Source: Streptomyces cinnamoneus (GTDB lineage Bacteria; Actinomycetota; Actinomycetes; Streptomycetales; Streptomycetaceae). Taken from it: 64,000 bases of DNA. The stretch's first letter is position 1. The number at the start of each line of letters is the position of its first letter. The notes below the pieces were generated by a model. The model was not told the origin of the DNA, did not search any database, and was given only the letters and a program-made list of their open reading frames with translations. Shown here piece by piece: positions 45,456 to 55,135 of the stretch. The stretch covers positions 2,658,501 to 2,722,500 of the forward strand of contig NZ_PKFQ01000001.1 of assembly GCF_002939475.1 (NCBI RefSeq). The letters run 5' to 3'. The position numbers and the translations under genes are program-made.

Positions 45456-48278
45456 TTACTTCTTGCGGCGGCGGCCGCCGCTGGCGTTCTTCTGGGCCTT
45501 GCGGCGCTCGGCGCGGGTCAGGCCGTCGGCCTCGGAGCGGAACTCACCGGTGTCGTCGGAGGCGAAGTCCGTCTCGATCGTGCCGCCCTCCCCGTCCACC
45601 GTCGGGGCGGAGAAGTGCAGGCGGTCCGGGCGCTGCGGGGCGGCGAGGCCCTTGGCGCGGATCTCGGGACGCGCGGCGGGCACGGTGTCCTGCACCTTCT
45701 GCAGCGACGGACGCTCCTCGTCCTGCACCGGGACCTCTTCGAGCTGCTGGTCGACCTGGACCTCCAGGTTGAACAGGTAGCCGACGGACTCCTCCTTGAT
45801 GCCCTCCATCATGGCGGTGAACATGTCGAAGCCCTCGCGCTGGTACTCCACCAGGGGGTCCTTCTGGGCCATGGCCCGCAGGCCGATGCCCTCCTGGAGG
45901 TAGTCCATCTCGTAGAGGTGCTCACGCCACTTGCGGTCCAGGACGGACAGCACGACGCGGCGCTCCAGCTCCCGCATGATGTCCGAGCCGAGCTGCTCCT
46001 CGCGGGCCGCGTACTGCTCGTGGATGTCGTCCTTGACGGACTCGGCGATGAACTCGGCGGTGATGCCCGCGCGGTCGCCGGCCGCCTCCTCCAGCTCCTC
46101 GATGGTCACCTTGACGGGGTAGAGCTGCTTGAAGGCGCTCCACAGCCGCTCCAGGTCCCACTCCTCGGCGAAGCCCTCGACGGTCTCCTGGCGGATGTAG
46201 TCGTCGATGGTGTCGTCCATGAAGTGCTGGATCTGCTCGTGCAGGTCCTCGCCCTCCAGGACGCGGCGGCGCTCGGCGTAGATGACCTCACGCTGGCGGT
46301 TGAGGACCTCGTCGTACTTCAGGACGTTCTTACGGGTCTCGAAGTTCTGCTGCTCGACCTGCGACTGGGCGGAGGCGATGGCACGGGTGACCATCTTGTT
46401 CTCGATCGGCACGTCGTCGGGGACGTTGGCCATGGCCATGACGCGCTCGACCATCTGGGCCTTGAACAGGCGCATCAGGTCGTCGCCCAGGGACAGGTAG
46501 AAGCGGGACTCGCCGGGGTCGCCCTGTCGGCCGGAACGGCCGCGCAGCTGGTTGTCGATGCGGCGGGACTCGTGGCGCTCGGTGCCCAGGACGTACAGGC
46601 CGCCCAGCTCCTTGACCTCCTCGAACTCCGCCTTGACCGCGGCCTCGGCCTTCTCCAGGGCTGCGGGCAGCGCGGCGGCCCACTCCTCGACGTGCTCCAC
46701 CGGGTCCAGGCCGCGCTGGCGCAGCTCCGCCTCGGCGAGGTCGTCGGGGTTGCCGCCGAGCTTGATGTCGGTACCACGGCCGGCCATGTTGGTGGCGACG
46801 GTGACGGCGCCCTTGCGGCCGGCCTGGGCGACGATCGACGCCTCGCGCTCGTGGTGCTTGGCGTTGAGCACCTCGTGCTGGATGCCGCGCTTGGACAGCT
46901 GCTGCGAGAGGTACTCGGACTTCTCGACCGAGGTGGTGCCGACCAGGATCGGCTGGCCCTTCTCGTGCTTCTCCGCGATGTCCTCGACGACGGCGGCGAA
47001 CTTCGCGACCTCGGTGCGGTAGATGAGGTCGGACTGGTCCTTGCGGACCATCGGCCGGTTCGTCGGGATCGGCACCACGCCGAGCTTGTAGATCTGGTGG
47101 AACTCGGCGGCCTCGGTCATGGCCGTACCGGTCATACCGGACAGCTTGTTGTAGAGGCGGAAGAAGTTCTGGAGGGTGATCGTGGCGAGCGTCTGGTTCT
47201 CGTCCTTGATGTCCACCCCTTCCTTCGCCTCGATGGCCTGGTGCATGCCCTCGTTGTAGCGGCGGCCGGCGAGGATACGGCCGGTGTGCTCGTCGACGAT
47301 CATGACTTCGCCGTCCATGACGACGTAGTCCTTGTCCTTCTTGAACAGTTCCTTCGCCTTGATGGCGTTGTTCAGATAGCCGACGAGCGGGGTGTTGACC
47401 GACTCGTAGAGGTTGTCGATGCCCAGCCAGTCCTCGACCTTGCTCACGCCGGCCTCGTGGATGGCGACCGTGCGCTTCTTCTCGTCGACCTCGTAGTCGC
47501 CGGTCTCCTCGACGCCCTTCTGCGGGTTCGCCGGCTCACCCTTGGTCAGCCGGGTGACCAGCTTGGCGAAGTCGCCGTACCACTTGGTGGCCTGGTCGGC
47601 GGGGCCGGAGATGATCAGCGGCGTACGGGCCTCGTCGACCAGGATGGAGTCGACCTCGTCGACCACGGCGAAGTTGTGGCCGCGCTGCACCAGCTCCTCC
47701 TGCGACCACGCCATGTTGTCGCGGAGGTAGTCGAAGCCGAACTCGTTGTTCGTGCCGTAGGTGATGTCGCAGGCGTACTGCTCGCGGCGCTGCGCCGGCG
47801 TCATGTTGGCGAGGATGCAGCCCACGGACAGGCCGAGGAACTTGTGCACCCGGCCCATCAGTTCCGAGTCGCGCTCGGCGAGGTAGTCGTTCACCGTGAT
47901 CAGGTGGACGCCGTCGCCGGAGAGGGCGTTCAGGTACGCGGGGAGGGTGCCGACGAGGGTCTTGCCCTCACCGGTCTTCATCTCCGCGACGTATCCCATG
48001 TGCAGGGCGGCGCCGCCCATGAGCTGCACGTCGTAGTGACGCTGGCCGAGCACCCGCTTTGCGGCCTCGCGGACGGTCGCGAAGGCCTCGGGCATCAGGT
48101 CGTCCAGGCTCTCGCCATCGGCGTACCGCTGCTTGTACTCCTCGGTCAGGGCACGCAGCTCGGCGTCGGAGAGGCCGACGAAGTCCTCTTCGATGGAATT
48201 GACCTGGTCCGCGATGCGGTGCAGCTTGCGCAGGATCTTGCCTTCTCCTGCACGCATGATCTTGCCGAAGACGGACAC
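45456..48278 (-). CDS. secA: Preprotein translocase ATPase SecA
   Basis: SecA drives protein export through SecYEG. The 940-aa protein starts at GTG 48278 with SD AAGGAG. Motifs: Walker A KTGEGKT (101-107), [20 protein letters not shown] (DEAD box), [12 protein letters not shown], and [15 protein letters not shown] with [18 protein letters not shown] in the second nucleotide-binding fold. The helical scaffold and preprotein domain are complete. The C-terminus is acidic/basic and ends GGRRRKK; it has no CxCx8CH zinc motif, so SecB-type binding is not expected. A single secA is usual in Streptomyces. Confidence 0.98.
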   Translation of the reverse strand: MSVFGKIMRAGEGKILRKLHRIADQVNSIEEDFVGLSDAELRALTEEYKQRYADGESLDDLMPEAFATVREAAKRVLGQRHYDVQLMGGAALHMGYVAEMKTGEGKTLVGTLPAYLNALSGDGVHLITVNDYLAERDSELMGRVHKFLGLSVGCILANMTPAQRREQYACDITYGTNNEFGFDYLRDNMAWSQEELVQRGHNFAVVDEVDSILVDEARTPLIISGPADQATKWYGDFAKLVTRLTKGEPANPQKGVEETGDYEVDEKKRTVAIHEAGVSKVEDWLGIDNLYESVNTPLVGYLNNAIKAKELFKKDKDYVVMDGEVMIVDEHTGRILAGRRYNEGMHQAIEAKEGVDIKDENQTLATITLQNFFRLYNKLSGMTGTAMTEAAEFHQIYKLGVVPIPTNRPMVRKDQSDLIYRTEVAKFAAVVEDIAEKHEKGQPILVGTTSVEKSEYLSQQLSKRGIQHEVLNAKHHEREASIVAQAGRKGAVTVATNMAGRGTDIKLGGNPDDLAEAELRQRGLDPVEHVEEWAAALPAALEKAEAAVKAEFEEVKELGGLYVLGTERHESRRIDNQLRGRSGRQGDPGESRFYLSLGDDLMRLFKAQMVERVMAMANVPDDVPIENKMVTRAIASAQSQVEQQNFETRKNVLKYDEVLNRQREVIYAERRRVLEGEDLHEQIQHFMDDTIDDYIRQETVEGFAEEWDLERLWSAFKQLYPVKVTIEELEEAAGDRAGITAEFIAESVKDDIHEQYAAREEQLGSDIMRELERRVVLSVLDRKWREHLYEMDYLQEGIGLRAMAQKDPLVEYQREGFDMFTAMMEGIKEESVGYLFNLEVQVDQQLEEVPVQDEERPSLQKVQDTVPAARPEIRAKGLAAPQRPDRLHFSAPTVDGEGGTIETDFASDDTGEFRSEADGLTRAERRKAQKNASGGRRRKK

Positions 48279-48491
48279 GTAGGCTGGCTCCTTGCCGGTC
48301 GGGCCTGGGCACGGTGGGGTGCGCGGGCACGACGGGACAGTCCCCGCCGCAACGGCCATCGTAAGCGAGGACCCCACCGCGCCGGGAGGTCCGTCATTGC
48401 CGAGGCCGGGTGTCACCCGCAGTGAGAACGAACGGCGGTCCCCGAAGGTGCCGGGCGGCGATGATTCGGGCTCATTCTCCACCTCCCTCCC

Positions 48492-48497
48492 TAGACT
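48492..48497 (+). promoter_or_regulatory. -10 box for a leaderless acetyltransferase transcript
   Basis: TAGACT ends 6 nt before ATG 48504, with no SD. The region upstream is shared with the divergent secA promoter. Confidence 0.5.
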
Positions 48498-48503
48498 CCG
48501 GCC

Positions 48504-49097
48504 ATGGAGCCCATAAGCCTGAAAACAGACCGCCTCGTCCTGCGCCCCTTCGCGCCGTCGGACGCGCCCGCCGTCCACGCGGCCTGTCAGGAACCGGACA
48601 TTCCGCGCTATACGAGCGCACCCTCCCCTTATACGCCCGAGCACGCGCGCGTGTTCGTCGAGGACACCTGCCCCAAAGGCTGGCGGGAGGACTCCCTGTA
48701 CACCTTCGGCCTCTTCACCCGGGACGACGCACAGCGGCTGGTGGGCTCGATGTGCCTCGTCCGGCTCGCGCTGTCCACGCCCGAACGCCAGGCCGAGCTG
48801 GGCTACTGGACGGCGAAGGAGCAGCGCGGCCGCGGCTACACCGTGGAGGCGGCGCGCGAGGTGGTCCGCTGGAGCTTCGCGGACCTGGGCGTGGAACGCA
48901 TGGAGTGGTACGCGGAGGCCGGCAACGAGGCGTCGCGCGCGGTGGCCCTGAAGATCGGATTCCGGATGGAGGGCACCATGCGCGCGAAGATCCCCTACAA
49001 CGGCACCCGCCGCGACGCCTGGGTCGGCTCGCTGCTGCCCTCCGACCTGGGGCTGCCGACGGACGCCGCCTACCTGCCCTTCCCGGAGCGCGGCTGA
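48504..49097 (+). CDS. RimJ/RimL-type GNAT acetyltransferase
   Basis: This 197-aa acetyltransferase has the RimJ-like layout: [23 protein letters not shown] at the N-terminus, [25 protein letters not shown] (acetyl-CoA site Q-R-G-R-G-Y) and [23 protein letters not shown]. RimJ-type enzymes acetylate protein N-termini or antibiotics; the target here is unknown. Leaderless initiation at ATG 48504 is likely. It is divergent from secA and followed by a DNA glycosylase-like gene 42 bp later. Confidence 0.9.
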   Translation: MEPISLKTDRLVLRPFAPSDAPAVHAACQEPDIPRYTSAPSPYTPEHARVFVEDTCPKGWREDSLYTFGLFTRDDAQRLVGSMCLVRLALSTPERQAELGYWTAKEQRGRGYTVEAAREVVRWSFADLGVERMEWYAEAGNEASRAVALKIGFRMEGTMRAKIPYNGTRRDAWVGSLLPSDLGLPTDAAYLPFPERG

Positions 49098-49126
49098 TCG
49101 CCACGGCCGTTGTCAGTGGCCGCCCC

Positions 49127-49132
49127 TAAGGT
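49127..49132 (+). promoter_or_regulatory. -10 box for the glycosylase-like gene
   Basis: TAAGGT lies 7 nt before ATG 49140. A TTGTCA upstream (49110-49115) is only 11 bp away, too close for a -35. Leaderless start is likely. Confidence 0.4.
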
Positions 49133-49139
49133 GTGCCGC

Positions 49140-50360
49140 ATGACAACTGCCGCCGCCGCACAGGGCCGTGGGGCCCGGGTCCGCTCCCGTGCCGACCTCC
49201 CGCACCGGGCCGAAGCCGAGCTCTCCGCCGACGAGGCGCGTCGCATCGCGCTGCGCGCCCAGGGCCTGCTGGGCGCACCCGACCGGCGGGCGGGGGTACG
49301 GGGGGTGCTGCGCCGGCTGGGGGCGGTCCAGCTGGACACGATCTCGGTGCTGGCCCGGTCGCACGAACTGGTGCCGTACGCCCGGCTCGGCGCCATCGGG
49401 CGGGACGCGGTCGAGTCGGCGTACTGGAGCGGAGACCGCGCCTTCGAGTACTGGTCGCACGCCGCCTGTCTGCTGCCCGTCGAGGAGTGGCCGCTCTTCG
49501 CCTTCCGGCGCCGGGCCTTCCAGGCGCGCGGGCACCGCTGGCACGTGATGGCGGACGCCGAGCGCTCCTGCGCGGCCGTCCGGGACCGTCTGAAGGCCGA
49601 CGGCCCCCTGACGGCCACGGAACTGGGCGGCGCCAAGAACGGCGGCGAGTGGTACGACTGGTCCGAGACGAAGATCGCGGTCGAATGGCTGCTCGACACC
49701 GGCGAGGTCGTCTGCACCCGGCGCCGCGGCTGGAAGCGCGTGTACGACCTGGCCGAGCGCGCGGTGCCGGACGAGCTCTTCCACGACGACCTCGACGACG
49801 CCACGTGCACACGGCGCCTGGTGGCGCAGGCCGGCGCGGCGATGGGCGTGGCCACCCGGGCGGACCTGGCGGACTACCACCGGCTCAAGGGCGAGCAGGT
49901 CGACGCGGTGATAGCGGACACGGGCCTGGTGCCGGTCGAGGTGGCGGGCTGGGGCAAGCCGGCGTGGGCCGATCCGGCGGCGCTGGCCACCGAGCCCCGG
50001 GGACGGCATCGCACGACGCTGCTCTCGCCGTTCGACTCACTGGTGTGGGACCGGCCGCGCACGGAGCGGATGTTCGGCTTCACCCACCGGCTGGAGGCCT
50101 ACGTGCCCAAGGAGAAGCGGGTCCACGGCTATTTCGCCATGCCGCTGCTGACGGGCGGCCGGCTGGCGGGCCGCGTGGATCCCGCGCGCGACGGCAGGAC
50201 GCTGGTGGCCCGGCAGGTGTCCCTCGCGGGTCCGAAGGCCGTCGAGCCCATGGCGCGTGCGTTGTGGGAGGCGGCCGGCTGGGTGGGCTGCGACGCGGTG
50301 CGGATCGAGCGCTGCGACGACGCGGAGCTGGCGGCGCGCCTGCGGGCGGCGGTCGCCTGA
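49140..50360 (+). CDS. YcaQ/AlkZ-like winged-helix DNA glycosylase
   Basis: This 406-aa protein belongs to the HTH_42 superfamily of AlkZ and E. coli YcaQ, which remove bulky alkylated bases and unhook interstrand cross-links. Tandem winged-helix domains are recognisable (SADEARRIALRAQGLLG, LTATELGGAKNGGEWYDWSETK, GVATRADLADYHRLK). The catalytic Q-x-D motif is present as QLD (residues 64-66, VQLDTISV); AlkZ has QxQ, so this is the YcaQ-like type. Later the conserved blocks LLSPFDSLVWDRPRTERMFGF and YFAMPLLTGGRLAGRVDPARD match the C-terminal beta barrel. Its start at ATG 49140 fits a leaderless transcript. Confidence 0.87.
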   Translation: MTTAAAAQGRGARVRSRADLPHRAEAELSADEARRIALRAQGLLGAPDRRAGVRGVLRRLGAVQLDTISVLARSHELVPYARLGAIGRDAVESAYWSGDRAFEYWSHAACLLPVEEWPLFAFRRRAFQARGHRWHVMADAERSCAAVRDRLKADGPLTATELGGAKNGGEWYDWSETKIAVEWLLDTGEVVCTRRRGWKRVYDLAERAVPDELFHDDLDDATCTRRLVAQAGAAMGVATRADLADYHRLKGEQVDAVIADTGLVPVEVAGWGKPAWADPAALATEPRGRHRTTLLSPFDSLVWDRPRTERMFGFTHRLEAYVPKEKRVHGYFAMPLLTGGRLAGRVDPARDGRTLVARQVSLAGPKAVEPMARALWEAAGWVGCDAVRIERCDDAELAARLRAAVA

Positions 50361-50412
50361 GCACGGTGCGGGTGCCCTCCTCCGCCCTCCTGCCGGGCGG
50401 CGGCTCCCTGGG

Positions 50413-51165
50413 TCAGCGGATCTCCAGGATCTTCTCCCGCATCGCATAGACCACGGCCTCCATGCGCGAGTGCAGCTGGAGCTTCTCCAGGATGTTGCGC
50501 ACGTGGTTCTTCACCGTGTTCTCGCTGATGAACAACTCCTTGGCGATGTCACGGTTGTTCATACCGGTGGCGACGAGCTTGAGCACCTCGAGCTCGCGGT
50601 CGGTGAGCCGCGGCGCCGGCACGAGCCGCCGCTCGTCGGTCCGCTGGATCATCGACTTGAACTCGGTGAGCAGCTTCGACGCCATCGAGGGGCTGATCTG
50701 CGACTGCCCGTCGGCGACGGCGCGGATCGCCGTCGCCACCTCGTCGGTGGAGATCTCCTTGAGGAGGTAGCCGGTGGCTCCGGCCTTGATGGCGTCGTAG
50801 AGGTCGGCTTCCTCGTCGCTGATCGTCAGCATGATGATCTTCGCGCTGGGGGCCACCTCCTTGATGGAGGTGCAGGCCTCGATGCCGCCGCGCTTGGGCA
50901 TCCGCACGTCCATCAGCACGATGTCGGGCAGCAGGTCGGCCGCCTTGTCCACGGCCTCGGCGCCGTCGCCCGCCTCCCCGACGACCAGGATGTCCTCCTC
51001 CTGCGCCAGGACGATCTCCAGACCGCGCCGGAAGAGCGCGTGGTCGTCCACGACCAGGACCCTGATCGGCTCCTCGCGGGTGGTGCCCCCGCCCCGGTCC
51101 GCGCAGCGTGCGCCCTCGTCGTCGTCATCGCCGGGCACGAGTACGGGCCCGAACCTCTCCGCCAT
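50413..51165 (-). CDS. NarL/LuxR-type response regulator
   Basis: This 250-aa regulator has a receiver domain (residues 34-155) with VLVVDDH acidic pocket, phospho-acceptor Asp86 in LMDVRMP, the Ser/Thr in MLTISD, and Lys in LLKEI, and a LuxR HTH (about 185-245: LTDRELEVLKLVATGMNNRDIAKELFISENTVKNHVRNIL). The first 33 residues are an unusual acidic, Cys-containing extension (PGDDDDEGARCADRGGG). ATG 51165 has a strong GGGGAGGA SD. No histidine kinase gene is adjacent, so it is an orphan in this window. The conserved place next to hpf and secA is known in Streptomyces. Confidence 0.93.
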   Translation of the reverse strand: MAERFGPVLVPGDDDDEGARCADRGGGTTREEPIRVLVVDDHALFRRGLEIVLAQEEDILVVGEAGDGAEAVDKAADLLPDIVLMDVRMPKRGGIEACTSIKEVAPSAKIIMLTISDEEADLYDAIKAGATGYLLKEISTDEVATAIRAVADGQSQISPSMASKLLTEFKSMIQRTDERRLVPAPRLTDRELEVLKLVATGMNNRDIAKELFISENTVKNHVRNILEKLQLHSRMEAVVYAMREKILEIR

Positions 51166-51303
51166 CGTTCCTCCCCCTCGAGGCCGGCCCCTCGCCGTCG
51201 GTCGGTGCTGTACCGCGCCAATCGATTCCGGCGGACCGGCGGTTGGCCGCCCGGCCATGATTTCATGCCGGACCGCCGGGATCGGCTTTCCCGGCCGCAC
51301 GGT

Positions 51304-51338
51304 GGTGCCCCGGGAGCGTGGAACGCTCCTGGGGCACC
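51304..51338 (-). terminator. Terminator downstream of hpf
   Basis: GGTGCCCCGGGAGCG (51304-51318) pairs with CGCTCCTGGGGCACC (51324-51338) with one mismatch and a 5-nt loop. It lies after the hpf stop on the minus strand. Confidence 0.65.
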
Positions 51339-51398
51339 GTCACACGGTCTGCGGCTCACCCGGGCCACGGCCGGTCGTTTCCGGCCACGGCCCCGCGC

Positions 51399-52088
51399 TC
51401 AGCCGCCCAGCTCCCCGCCCGCACCACCGGGCTCTCCTTCGAAGAGCGGGTCGGCGTTGAGGTGGATGACGCCGTAGTCATAGGCGTGGCGTCGGTAGAC
51501 GACGCTGGGCATCTTTGTCTCGGAGTCGACGAAGAGATAGAAGTCGTGGCCGACCAACTCCATTTCGTAGAGCGCCTGATCGAGAGTCATCGGCGCGGCG
51601 GAGTGGGTCTTCTCGCGGACCACCAGGGGGCCTTCTCCCCTGATCTCCAGTGGTCCGATGTGGGTGACGGGCACCTCGCCCTCGCCCTGCTCCGTGGTGA
51701 GTTCACCGCTGGCGTTGATCCCCGCGGCACCGATCACCGTCGCCGCGACGCCGGACGCCGGGATCCGGCCGTTGCCCCGGCGGTCGTGCCGCTTGTCGTG
51801 CTCCTTGCGCAGCCGGGCCTCGAGTTTGGCGGCGGCCAGGTCGAGCGCAGCATAGGGATCCGTCGCCGCCGCCTCCGCCCGGATCACCGGTCCACGCGAA
51901 CGTACGGTGATCTCCACGCGGTCGGAGCGGTCGGACTGCCTGGGGTTGGGCTCCTTGGACACCTCCACGTCGAGGCTGATCACCTTGCCGTCGAGCTTCT
52001 GGACCTTGTCCAGCTTCAGCTTCTCGGCCACGTGCTTGCGAAACCGCTCGGGCACCTCTGTCTTGCGGCCCTTGACGACGATGTCCAC
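51399..52088 (-). CDS. hpf: Ribosome hibernation-promoting factor, long form
   Basis: HPF binds the 30S subunit and joins two 70S ribosomes into inactive 100S dimers during starvation. The 229-aa length is the long form with two domains: the N-terminal ribosome-binding domain (1-105, IVVKGRKTEVPERFRKHVAEKL to AAKLEARLRKEHDKRHD) and the C-terminal dimerisation domain (about 160-215, MTLDQALYEMELVGHDFYLFVDSETKMPSVVYRR). The start is GTG 52088 with SD GGAG 6 nt upstream. A 316-bp gap separates it from comF, so it likely has its own, probably stress-responsive, promoter. Confidence 0.96.
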   Translation of the reverse strand: MDIVVKGRKTEVPERFRKHVAEKLKLDKVQKLDGKVISLDVEVSKEPNPRQSDRSDRVEITVRSRGPVIRAEAAATDPYAALDLAAAKLEARLRKEHDKRHDRRGNGRIPASGVAATVIGAAGINASGELTTEQGEGEVPVTHIGPLEIRGEGPLVVREKTHSAAPMTLDQALYEMELVGHDFYLFVDSETKMPSVVYRRHAYDYGVIHLNADPLFEGEPGGAGGELGG

Positions 52089-52404
52089 GCAGAACTCCGT
52101 TCCCGGATCGCTCCGCCGAAGGTTGCGGAGCGCATCCCTCTTGCATCAGGCTCCGGGGATCCCCAGAGCCACCGACTAGGCGGTTTTCACCTCCTCCTCC
52201 CCAGGGGACAAGATCCACACCCCACCGGCTGCGCGCTTCCTTCCAGCTTCGATGAAGGGATACGAAGCGCGCCAATCGGAGATTTGAGGCATAGCTCCTG
52301 CCATTCCTCACAACCGAACATATCTCGCTCGGAAGCCCGTCGGTACCCCCTGTTGCAACGTACCTCCATTCAGGTGTTTTCCTGCCGTTTCCCACAGGAA
52401 CGCG
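52089..52404. other. Upstream region of hpf
   Basis: The region has lower GC content than its neighbours. It contains an imperfect 22-bp palindrome centred on GGGGATCCCC (52149-52170) that would form a hairpin in the hpf leader, and the minus-strand A-rich stretch near 52380. A TATGTT-like -10 on the minus strand near 52318 is possible. No ORF with proper codon bias is present. Confidence 0.45.
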
Positions 52405-52413
52405 TTACGTTCC
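52397..52413. repeat. Perfect inverted repeat at the comF stop
   Basis: GGAACG-CGTTA-CGTTCC: two 6-bp half-sites with a 5-bp spacer. The spacer holds the TAA stop of comF. It could be a regulator site for hpf about 310 bp downstream or a weak hairpin ending comF. Confidence 0.6.
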
Positions 52414-53142
52414 ACGCCAGTTCCGGTTGTTTTCGAAACTTCGCGATGCAGCTGCGATCACCGCGGCACCGGCAACCGGCCCACCCGACAGCCGGACCGC
52501 ACGGGCCGCCTCCGCCAGGGAAGCGCCCGTCGTCATCAGGTCGTCCACCAGCACCACCGGCCCTCCGGTCCGCCACAGCCGGCTCACCCCCGCGGCTACC
52601 CCCATTGCCCCTGACACATTCGCCCGGCGCTGCCGGGCGTCGAGCCCGGCCTGGTCCGCCACCGCGCGCCGCAGGCGCAGCACCGGGGCCACCCGCGCGG
52701 GCACCCCGGCCCCCCGCAGCTCCCGGGCCGCCGCCAGCGCGAGGCGCCGCCCCGCGTCATGGCCCCGCCCGGCCACCGACCTCCGCGCGGAAGGCACCGG
52801 GACGAGCAGTAACGGCCCGCTCGGGCCCCGCCCGCCCCACCCCGCTGCTGTGTGACCGGCCCCCCGCACCACACCCGCCAGCGCGGCGCCCAGCGGTTTC
52901 GCCAGAGCGAGCGCACCCCGCTCCTTGTGCGCGAGCAGCACCGACCGCACACCCTCCGCATAGGGAGCGGCCGCGTGCACGGGCGGCAGCCCCGGCGGTT
53001 CCGGATCGGGCCGTACACGCCGGGCCTCCCGCCCGTTCAGCCGCGCACCGCAGCGCGCGCACAACACGGACCGCGGCAGGCCGCACCCCGCGCATTCGGC
53101 CGGCATCACCAGGCCGGCCATCTCCTGCCACCACCCGCGCAT
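52405..53142 (-). CDS. comF: ComF-family phosphoribosyltransferase-like protein
   Basis: This is a 245-aa ComF/GntX-type protein. The N-terminal zinc motif is CAGCGLPRSVLCARCGARL (four Cys). The C-terminal type I PRTase fold has VPVPSARRSVAGRGHDAG (with R-G-x-x-Q/D-A type motif) and the PRPP loop VVLVDDLMTTGASLAEAARAV. In competent bacteria ComF helps DNA uptake; in Streptomyces the role is unknown. ATG 53142 has GGGAGAG 7 nt upstream; a longer start at 53178 adds a basic leader. It follows lpqB on the same strand with a 157-bp gap. Confidence 0.9.
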   Translation of the reverse strand: MRGWWQEMAGLVMPAECAGCGLPRSVLCARCGARLNGREARRVRPDPEPPGLPPVHAAAPYAEGVRSVLLAHKERGALALAKPLGAALAGVVRGAGHTAAGWGGRGPSGPLLLVPVPSARRSVAGRGHDAGRRLALAAARELRGAGVPARVAPVLRLRRAVADQAGLDARQRRANVSGAMGVAAGVSRLWRTGGPVVLVDDLMTTGASLAEAARAVRLSGGPVAGAAVIAAASRSFENNRNWRGT

Positions 53143-53299
53143 GGAACCACTCTCCCGCCGCGGAGGCCCCCTCGCCACCCCTGTGGATAACCTCCCGGGC
53201 AGGGCTACGACCAGCGACGACGCGTGACCGCCCGCTGTCGCGGCAGCCGGCGGGCCGCCCGGGCGGACAGCGGCGCACGCCGTCGCACGGCCGAGGGCG

Positions 53300-55135
53300 T
53301 CACCCCGGATAGACCGGAGCCGAGCCCTCCTTGCCCACGAGCTTCCAGTTGGTGTCCGGCAGCAGCCGCACGATGCCGCCCTCGCCCTCGGCGACCAGCG
53401 CCTGGGACTTGGCGGGGTTCTCCGAGGCGGCGACGCCGCGCACGCCCGTGATGCCGGGCAGGCCGGCGCCGTTGCCCTGCGAGCCGTCCGTCTCCACGTA
53501 CTGCAGCTGCTGGAGCCCGCCCTGCTCGCTGCCGGCCACCAGGAGCCGGCTCGCCCCCGCCCAGGACACCGCGCTGACGTCCTCCAGCCGCGGCGCCACG
53601 GAGCGCAGCTCCTGCACCGACAACGTCGTCCGTCCCGCGCTCGCGTGCCGCTCGACCCTGCCGAGCTTGAGGGTCGTATGGTCGCCCTTCGTCACCAACA
53701 GCGCCACCCGCACCCCGTCCGCGGCCACCCGCAGCCCGGTGACACGGCCGTCGAGCCCCGCCACCGGCACCTCCTCCGGCGCCCCGGTGCCGCCGGGCAG
53801 GCGCAGCAGCCTGGGCCGGTCCGGGTCCTGGTCGGCCACCCACAGGTCACCGAGCCCGTCCCAGCTCGGCGCCGTCAGCCCCGTCTTCGGCGCCGTGCCC
53901 CCGTGGACGGCCAGCCGGGCCTCGCCGAGCGCCGCGCCGGCCCGCATGGCCGTCACATACAGCGACTGGCCGTTCGCCGATACGCCCGCGGCATGCCCGT
54001 CACCGCGTTCCACCGCCACCGACCGCAGCGGCACACCGCCGTCCGCACCCAGCGGACCGGGTACCCGGTGCGCCTCGTCGTCGCCGTCGGTCAGGGCGAC
54101 CATCCGGTGCTGACCGTCGACGAAGTACTGCCGGCCCGGCCGGCCCGACGTCTGCTCGGAGGCGTACGACTTCGCCTCCTCCTTGCCGAGCACGCACAGC
54201 CGCGAGCCGTCCTTGCGCTGCAACGTCACGTCCGTGACCTTGGCCGACTCCTGGACCGTGTACAGCAGCTGCGCTGCCATGCGCAGGCACTGCTCCTGGC
54301 TGGCGCCCGCCACCCGGTCGTTGAGCCGCACCTTGAGCGCGTTGGAGTCGTCCAGCGACAGCCGCCGGTCCTCCAGGCGCGTACCGCTCGGGAAGGACGT
54401 CACGGCGACCGGGTCGAGCCAGCCCGTGGGCCCGTCCAGCAGCGCCCGCACGGTCGTGGTCACCGTGTCTATGCGCTTGCGCAGATAGACGGGGTCCGCG
54501 ACGAGCCCCGGCCGGGCCTTGCCCGAGCCGCCCTCGCCGCTCCCCCGCTCAGCGAAGTAGTACTTGTTGACCGAACGGTAGATGCGCTGGAAGTCCGAGA
54601 CACCGATCACCAGCCCGGCGTTCAGCTGGTCGATGCGCCACTCGCCGTCCTCCCGCGCCATGTGCAGCTGGGTCTTGAAGTCCTGCTCCTCCGGCGTGTA
54701 CGCGTGCTTGGCGTCCACCGTCGCGACCTGCCGGCCGGTCAGCGTCACCGTGTAGGAACCCTGCTCCCGGTCCCCGCCGATGCGCTCCACCTTCACCTGC
54801 GGCGTCGCGGACAGCACCGTGGTGCGCGCCGACGGGTCCCACTGGCGCTTCACCGACTTCGCCAGGTACATCCGGGCCGTCTCGTAGTCCGGATCGTCAC
54901 TGGTCGTCGCCTCCAGGAAGCCCGTCACGAGCTCCATCGGCTGCTCCGCCTTGCGCGGCGGCACGCCGTAGACACGCACCTGCGCGTCCGCGTCGGCGCG
55001 CTGCGAGGAGTCCACCGAGCTCACCTCGCCGCTGCCCGGCATCGACGCGCAGCCGGCCAGCAGCGCGCCGCAGGCCGCCAGCGCGACCAGACCCGCCGTA
55101 CGCCGACGGCCGGTGCCCCTACCCCTGACCGTCAC
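53300..55135 (-). CDS. lpqB: Lipoprotein LpqB
   Basis: LpqB modulates the MtrB sensor kinase and is essential or near-essential in actinobacteria. The 611-aa protein starts at GTG 55135 behind GGAGG; ATG 55162 is also in frame. A lipobox LLAGC follows a typical signal (TAGLVALAACG), Cys at about residue 29. The N-terminal half contains a GerMN/sporulation-like region (PMELVTGFLEATTSDDPDYETARMYL; RALLDGPTGWLDPVAVTSFPSGT), and the C-terminal half is a beta-propeller-like set of strands (LRSVAVERGDGHAAGVSANGQSLYV, PSWDGLGDLWVADQD). The start overlaps the mtrB end by 17 bp, showing coupling. Confidence 0.96.
   Translation of the reverse strand: MTVRGRGTGRRRTAGLVALAACGALLAGCASMPGSGEVSSVDSSQRADADAQVRVYGVPPRKAEQPMELVTGFLEATTSDDPDYETARMYLAKSVKRQWDPSARTTVLSATPQVKVERIGGDREQGSYTVTLTGRQVATVDAKHAYTPEEQDFKTQLHMAREDGEWRIDQLNAGLVIGVSDFQRIYRSVNKYYFAERGSGEGGSGKARPGLVADPVYLRKRIDTVTTTVRALLDGPTGWLDPVAVTSFPSGTRLEDRRLSLDDSNALKVRLNDRVAGASQEQCLRMAAQLLYTVQESAKVTDVTLQRKDGSRLCVLGKEEAKSYASEQTSGRPGRQYFVDGQHRMVALTDGDDEAHRVPGPLGADGGVPLRSVAVERGDGHAAGVSANGQSLYVTAMRAGAALGEARLAVHGGTAPKTGLTAPSWDGLGDLWVADQDPDRPRLLRLPGGTGAPEEVPVAGLDGRVTGLRVAADGVRVALLVTKGDHTTLKLGRVERHASAGRTTLSVQELRSVAPRLEDVSAVSWAGASRLLVAGSEQGGLQQLQYVETDGSQGNGAGLPGITGVRGVAASENPAKSQALVAEGEGGIVRLLPDTNWKLVGKEGSAPVYPG

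Noticed and set aside
52089..52404. SigB-type promoter (GGGTAC box) upstream of hpf
   Set aside because: A GGGTAC occurs on the minus strand near 52350, but no GTTT-type -35 lies 14-16 bp upstream.
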